Source: Bradyrhizobium sp. AZCC 2262
GTDB taxonomy: Bacteria > Pseudomonadota > Alphaproteobacteria > Rhizobiales > Xanthobacteraceae
NCBI RefSeq assembly: GCF_036924535.1
Contig: NZ_JAZHRT010000001.1
Span: forward strand, 6,882,001-6,946,000
Length of the DNA: 64,000 bases
Direction: 5' to 3'
The notes under the pieces were generated by a model that ran no database searches, was not told the origin of the DNA, and worked only from the letters and a program-made list of their open reading frames with translations. This document shows positions 61,888 to 64,000 of the stretch, in pieces. Made by a program: the position numbers and the translations under genes. Positions within the stretch are counted from its first letter, which is position 1. Each line of letters starts with the position of its first letter.

Positions 61888-63414
61888 CTAGCCGGTTGCG
61901 CCAATCGATGCGAAAAAGCCCTCCGGTCCTTCCAGTTCCACCAGCCTCCTTTTTTCGATCAGCCAGAACCGGCTTCCCACCGTTCGTACGAAGTTGCGGT
62001 CGTGTGAAACCAGCGGGCAGCTTGCCTGATGCTGCAGCAATTCGTCTTCCAGTGCTTCCTGCCCCTCGATATCCAAATGATTGGTGGGCTCATCGAGCAG
62101 ATAGAAGTTTGGCTGGGCGAGCCGCAGCAGAAGCATGCCGAGACGCGCCTTCTGTCCGCGGGAAAGCCGCCCGATCGGACGGCTTTGCATCGCAACCGGC
62201 AGGCCCGCGCCGGCGAGCAATGCGCGCGCACGCTGATCGCCGACCTCGAAACGGCTGACGACCGCGTGCATCGGCGTGTCGGCATCGGAAAGATCGGCGA
62301 GATTCTGTTCACAATAGCCGAGCGCAAGCGACTGCGAGACCTTGATGCCGGCTTGCGCGGCTTCCGGGGTTTCGATCACCTGACGCAGCATCGCCACGAA
62401 CCGGGTCTTGCCCGCCCCGTTCGGCCCCAGCAGCACGATCCGGTCTTCCTTGCAGATGAACTGCTTTCCGGTCTTGAACAGCAACCTGCCGTCGGGGGCA
62501 GCAACAGCGGCATCGTCCAGCGCAATCAGAACTTTGGCGTGCGTTCCGCGGTTGGCGAGCTTGATCGCCCCTGCGGATCGTTCCAGGTGCGCGGGCTTTA
62601 CCGCATCTTCCAGCTTCTCGGCCCGCTGCTTCAGTTGCTTGGTCTTCTGCAACAGAAGGTCACTGCCGGAATTGACGCCGATGTTGTTGAGCTTTGCGGC
62701 GTGCTGACGAAGCTGCTCGGCAGCCTTCAGGTCACGTCGATAGCGCCGTTCATCCGATGCATCCGCCTCGCTGAGCGCGGCGCGGGCCCGCGTATAGGGC
62801 AACGAAAATATTTGCGACCGCTCGGGCCGCAAGAATACCGTGCGGTTCGTGGTTGCATCGAGAAAGGCACGGTCATGGCTCGATATCACGACCGGCATTT
62901 CCCGTGGCAGCGCATTCAGCCAGGCTTCAAGCTGGCAAATCCTGGCGAGGTCCAGATGGTTGGTCGGCTCGTCGAGCAACAACACATCGGCCTCGGCCAC
63001 CACGATGCGGGCAAGCATGGCAAAGCGCTGCCAGCCGCCGCTCAGTTGCTTCAGCGGCCTCTCCCGCAGCGCCTCGGGCACATCAAGCGATTCCAGGGCA
63101 ACGTCGACCCTCCAGCTTTCGCTGGCCCGTCGTTCAGCGGGCAGCGTTTCGAGCACCGCCGAATAAAACGGCGTATCCATGAGCGCGGACGGCACATCCT
63201 GCTCGACATAGCCGATGGTCAGCCCGCGCGACCTGGTGATCTCGCCATCGCCTGGCTCCATTATGCCGGCAATACAGCGCAGCAGCGTGGATTTGCCGCG
63301 TCCATTGGCGGCGACGAGCCCGATGCGGTCACCAGCATTGACGGAAAGGTCCAGTCGGGAAAACAGCGGAGCGTTCAGCGTCACGCCAAGATTACGAATA
63401 TTGATAAGGGTCAT
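61888..63414 (-). CDS. ABC-F family ATPase
   Basis: The 508-residue soluble protein has two ABC domains and no membrane helices. Domain 1 has Walker A AANGRGKSTLLRC, signature LSGGWQRFAMLARIV and LLLDEPTNHLDL. A charged linker (about 215-285) follows, and domain 2 has GPNGAGKTRF, LSRGQKARLGMLLL and YLLDEPTNHLDI. ABC-F proteins act on ribosomes in translation or antibiotic resistance. It resembles the short Uup/YheS-like group without long insertions. The second signature reads S-R-G, a tolerated variant. Confidence 0.9.
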   Translation of the reverse strand: MTLINIRNLGVTLNAPLFSRLDLSVNAGDRIGLVAANGRGKSTLLRCIAGIMEPGDGEITRSRGLTIGYVEQDVPSALMDTPFYSAVLETLPAERRASESWRVDVALESLDVPEALRERPLKQLSGGWQRFAMLARIVVAEADVLLLDEPTNHLDLARICQLEAWLNALPREMPVVISSHDRAFLDATTNRTVFLRPERSQIFSLPYTRARAALSEADASDERRYRRDLKAAEQLRQHAAKLNNIGVNSGSDLLLQKTKQLKQRAEKLEDAVKPAHLERSAGAIKLANRGTHAKVLIALDDAAVAAPDGRLLFKTGKQFICKEDRIVLLGPNGAGKTRFVAMLRQVIETPEAAQAGIKVSQSLALGYCEQNLADLSDADTPMHAVVSRFEVGDQRARALLAGAGLPVAMQSRPIGRLSRGQKARLGMLLLRLAQPNFYLLDEPTNHLDIEGQEALEDELLQHQASCPLVSHDRNFVRTVGSRFWLIEKRRLVELEGPEGFFASIGATG

Positions 63415-63827
63415 GATCGTTCCCAGGTCTTACCGGCCAAAACACGACGTCCGGGGCATGCAGCCATCGTCGGATGTTCGTGTGGGAGCGCGGCGAGCTA
63501 CACAAATGCAGGCGCGAACGATCAGACGCTCGACGCCGCATTGCCACGGGGGCAGACCAGGAAGAGATTTACGGAAAAGTCTCTGGTCAGCCCTGCAAAC
63601 GCATTTGCAGGGCGTTGACGGGGCCACGCTGGCGATAGTGCCGGAAAATTGTCGTCACTGCGCAGCCCTCCTTTCTCGATCAGGTGTCGTTGCGAAAATA
63701 GCCGGGCCTTCAAGGGAAGGCAAGCCAGGGTCTCGTCGAAATCGAATCGCGAAAGCCCGAGGTCACGCATGCCATCGCATCTCCGGGCCTTGCGTCCGAT
63801 GGCAGCGAGGCTTGCGATTTCGCGAAA
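63415..63827. other. intergenic region with strong hairpins
   Basis: No supported gene is present. CCCTGCAAA-CGCA-TTTGCAGGG (63591-63612) is a perfect 9-bp stem with a 4-base loop. Just before it, GACCAG and CTGGTC (about 63555-63588) form another imperfect stem. The two in a row could be an RNA structure or a repeat; neither has a T run for termination. Confidence 0.4.
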
Positions 63828-64000
63828 TCAGGCGCTGGCGAGCTTGCGCCCTGTCTCGACGGCGTTTGCGGCACTGCGGCCGACCAGCGCGTCGTAGTGC
63901 CCGATCGGCTGGGGCTTGCCGAGGAAGTAGCCCTGCACCGCGTCGCAGCCCTCTTCCGACAGGAAGCTGAGCTGTTCCTGGGTCTCGACGCCCTCGGCAA
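63828..64000 (-). CDS. C-terminus of an EAL-domain protein (runs off window)
   Basis: The last ~57 residues end an EAL (c-di-GMP phosphodiesterase) domain: AEGVETQEQLSFLSEEGCDA and VQGYFLGKPQP, the classic motifs near the end of this fold, followed by a short basic tail. The stop is TGA at 63830-63828 (minus strand) and the gene continues beyond the right edge. Catalytic residues upstream cannot be checked. Confidence 0.9.
   Translation of the reverse strand, partial: AEGVETQEQLSFLSEEGCDAVQGYFLGKPQPIGHYDALVGRSAANAVETGRKLASA

Noticed and set aside
62029..63618. 529-residue open frame on the plus strand
   Set aside because: Antisense of the ABC-F gene, whose two Walker/signature sets are intact.
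1..64000. CRISPR arrays, rRNA genes, intact insertion sequences
   Set aside because: No regularly spaced direct repeats, no rRNA-like sequence and no transposase or integrase reading frame was found by eye; the repeats present are short palindromic elements.

Overview
The window looks like a chromosomal segment of a Bradyrhizobium-type alphaproteobacterium (order Hyphomicrobiales). The evidence is high GC, two phasins, a tRNA-His without G-1, several tripartite/ABC uptake systems, a PdhS/DivJ-type histidine kinase, glgCA, and many of the short palindromic repeats that litter Bradyrhizobium and Rhodopseudomonas genomes. There is no rRNA, intact transposase or CRISPR array. The organism assignment is inferred from style and families, not from a database search.

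Layout. 0-1.3 kb: the N-terminal part of a probable defence-type protein runs off the left edge, followed by a gene-poor stretch and tRNA-His(GTG), which looks like an island edge. 1.5-6 kb: two phasins (polyhydroxybutyrate granules) and a large PAS sensor kinase whose ATP-lid glycines are missing. 6-9.1 kb: tctCBA carboxylate uptake. 9.1-14 kb: a decayed radical-SAM gene, a phosphoesterase, a cNMP-binding protein and an unusual membrane hydrolase ending in a PASTA domain. 14-18.5 kb: a catabolic cluster (hydrolase, GntR, aldehyde dehydrogenase, MFS porter). 18.7-21.4 kb: ferric-iron uptake (binding protein and fused permease). 21.6-24.4 kb: a LysR gene divergent from a styrene/indole-type two-component monooxygenase (styA/styB-like). 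24.4-26.5 kb: acetyltransferase and 3-oxoacid CoA-transferase. 26.8-28.7 kb: an AsmA-like protein.

28.7-32 kb is the most intriguing accessory patch. A perfect alphaproteobacterial LexA box, GAAC-N7-GAAC, fills the spacer of a promoter. That promoter drives two overlapping small genes of unknown function. A DUF3072-type mini-gene, a HerA-like ATPase and a GreA-family factor lie on the other side. 32-36.7 kb: a paoABC-like molybdenum aldehyde oxidoreductase with a divergent TetR. 37-39.8 kb: glgC-glgA. 39.8-42 kb: a thiamine-diphosphate enzyme translationally coupled to msrA. 42-46 kb: small exported proteins, a YdhR-like monooxygenase and amidohydrolase pair, a repeat-rich secreted protein and a cyclase relic. 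46-54 kb: a serine hydrolase, a sugar-type ABC importer without an ATPase gene, and a potABC-like polyamine importer on the other strand. 54-64 kb: a HbpS/GlcG-like protein, a Tat-exported superoxide dismutase, a glutathione transferase with DUF1127 and a divergent LysR, a TTC38-like protein, a membrane class III cyclase, glpD, an ABC-F ATPase and the C-terminus of an EAL-domain protein.

Functionally, the window combines scavenging of organic acids, iron, sugars and polyamines with carbon storage, aldehyde/aromatic turnover and redox defence. At least four repeat families separate operons or sit downstream of them.
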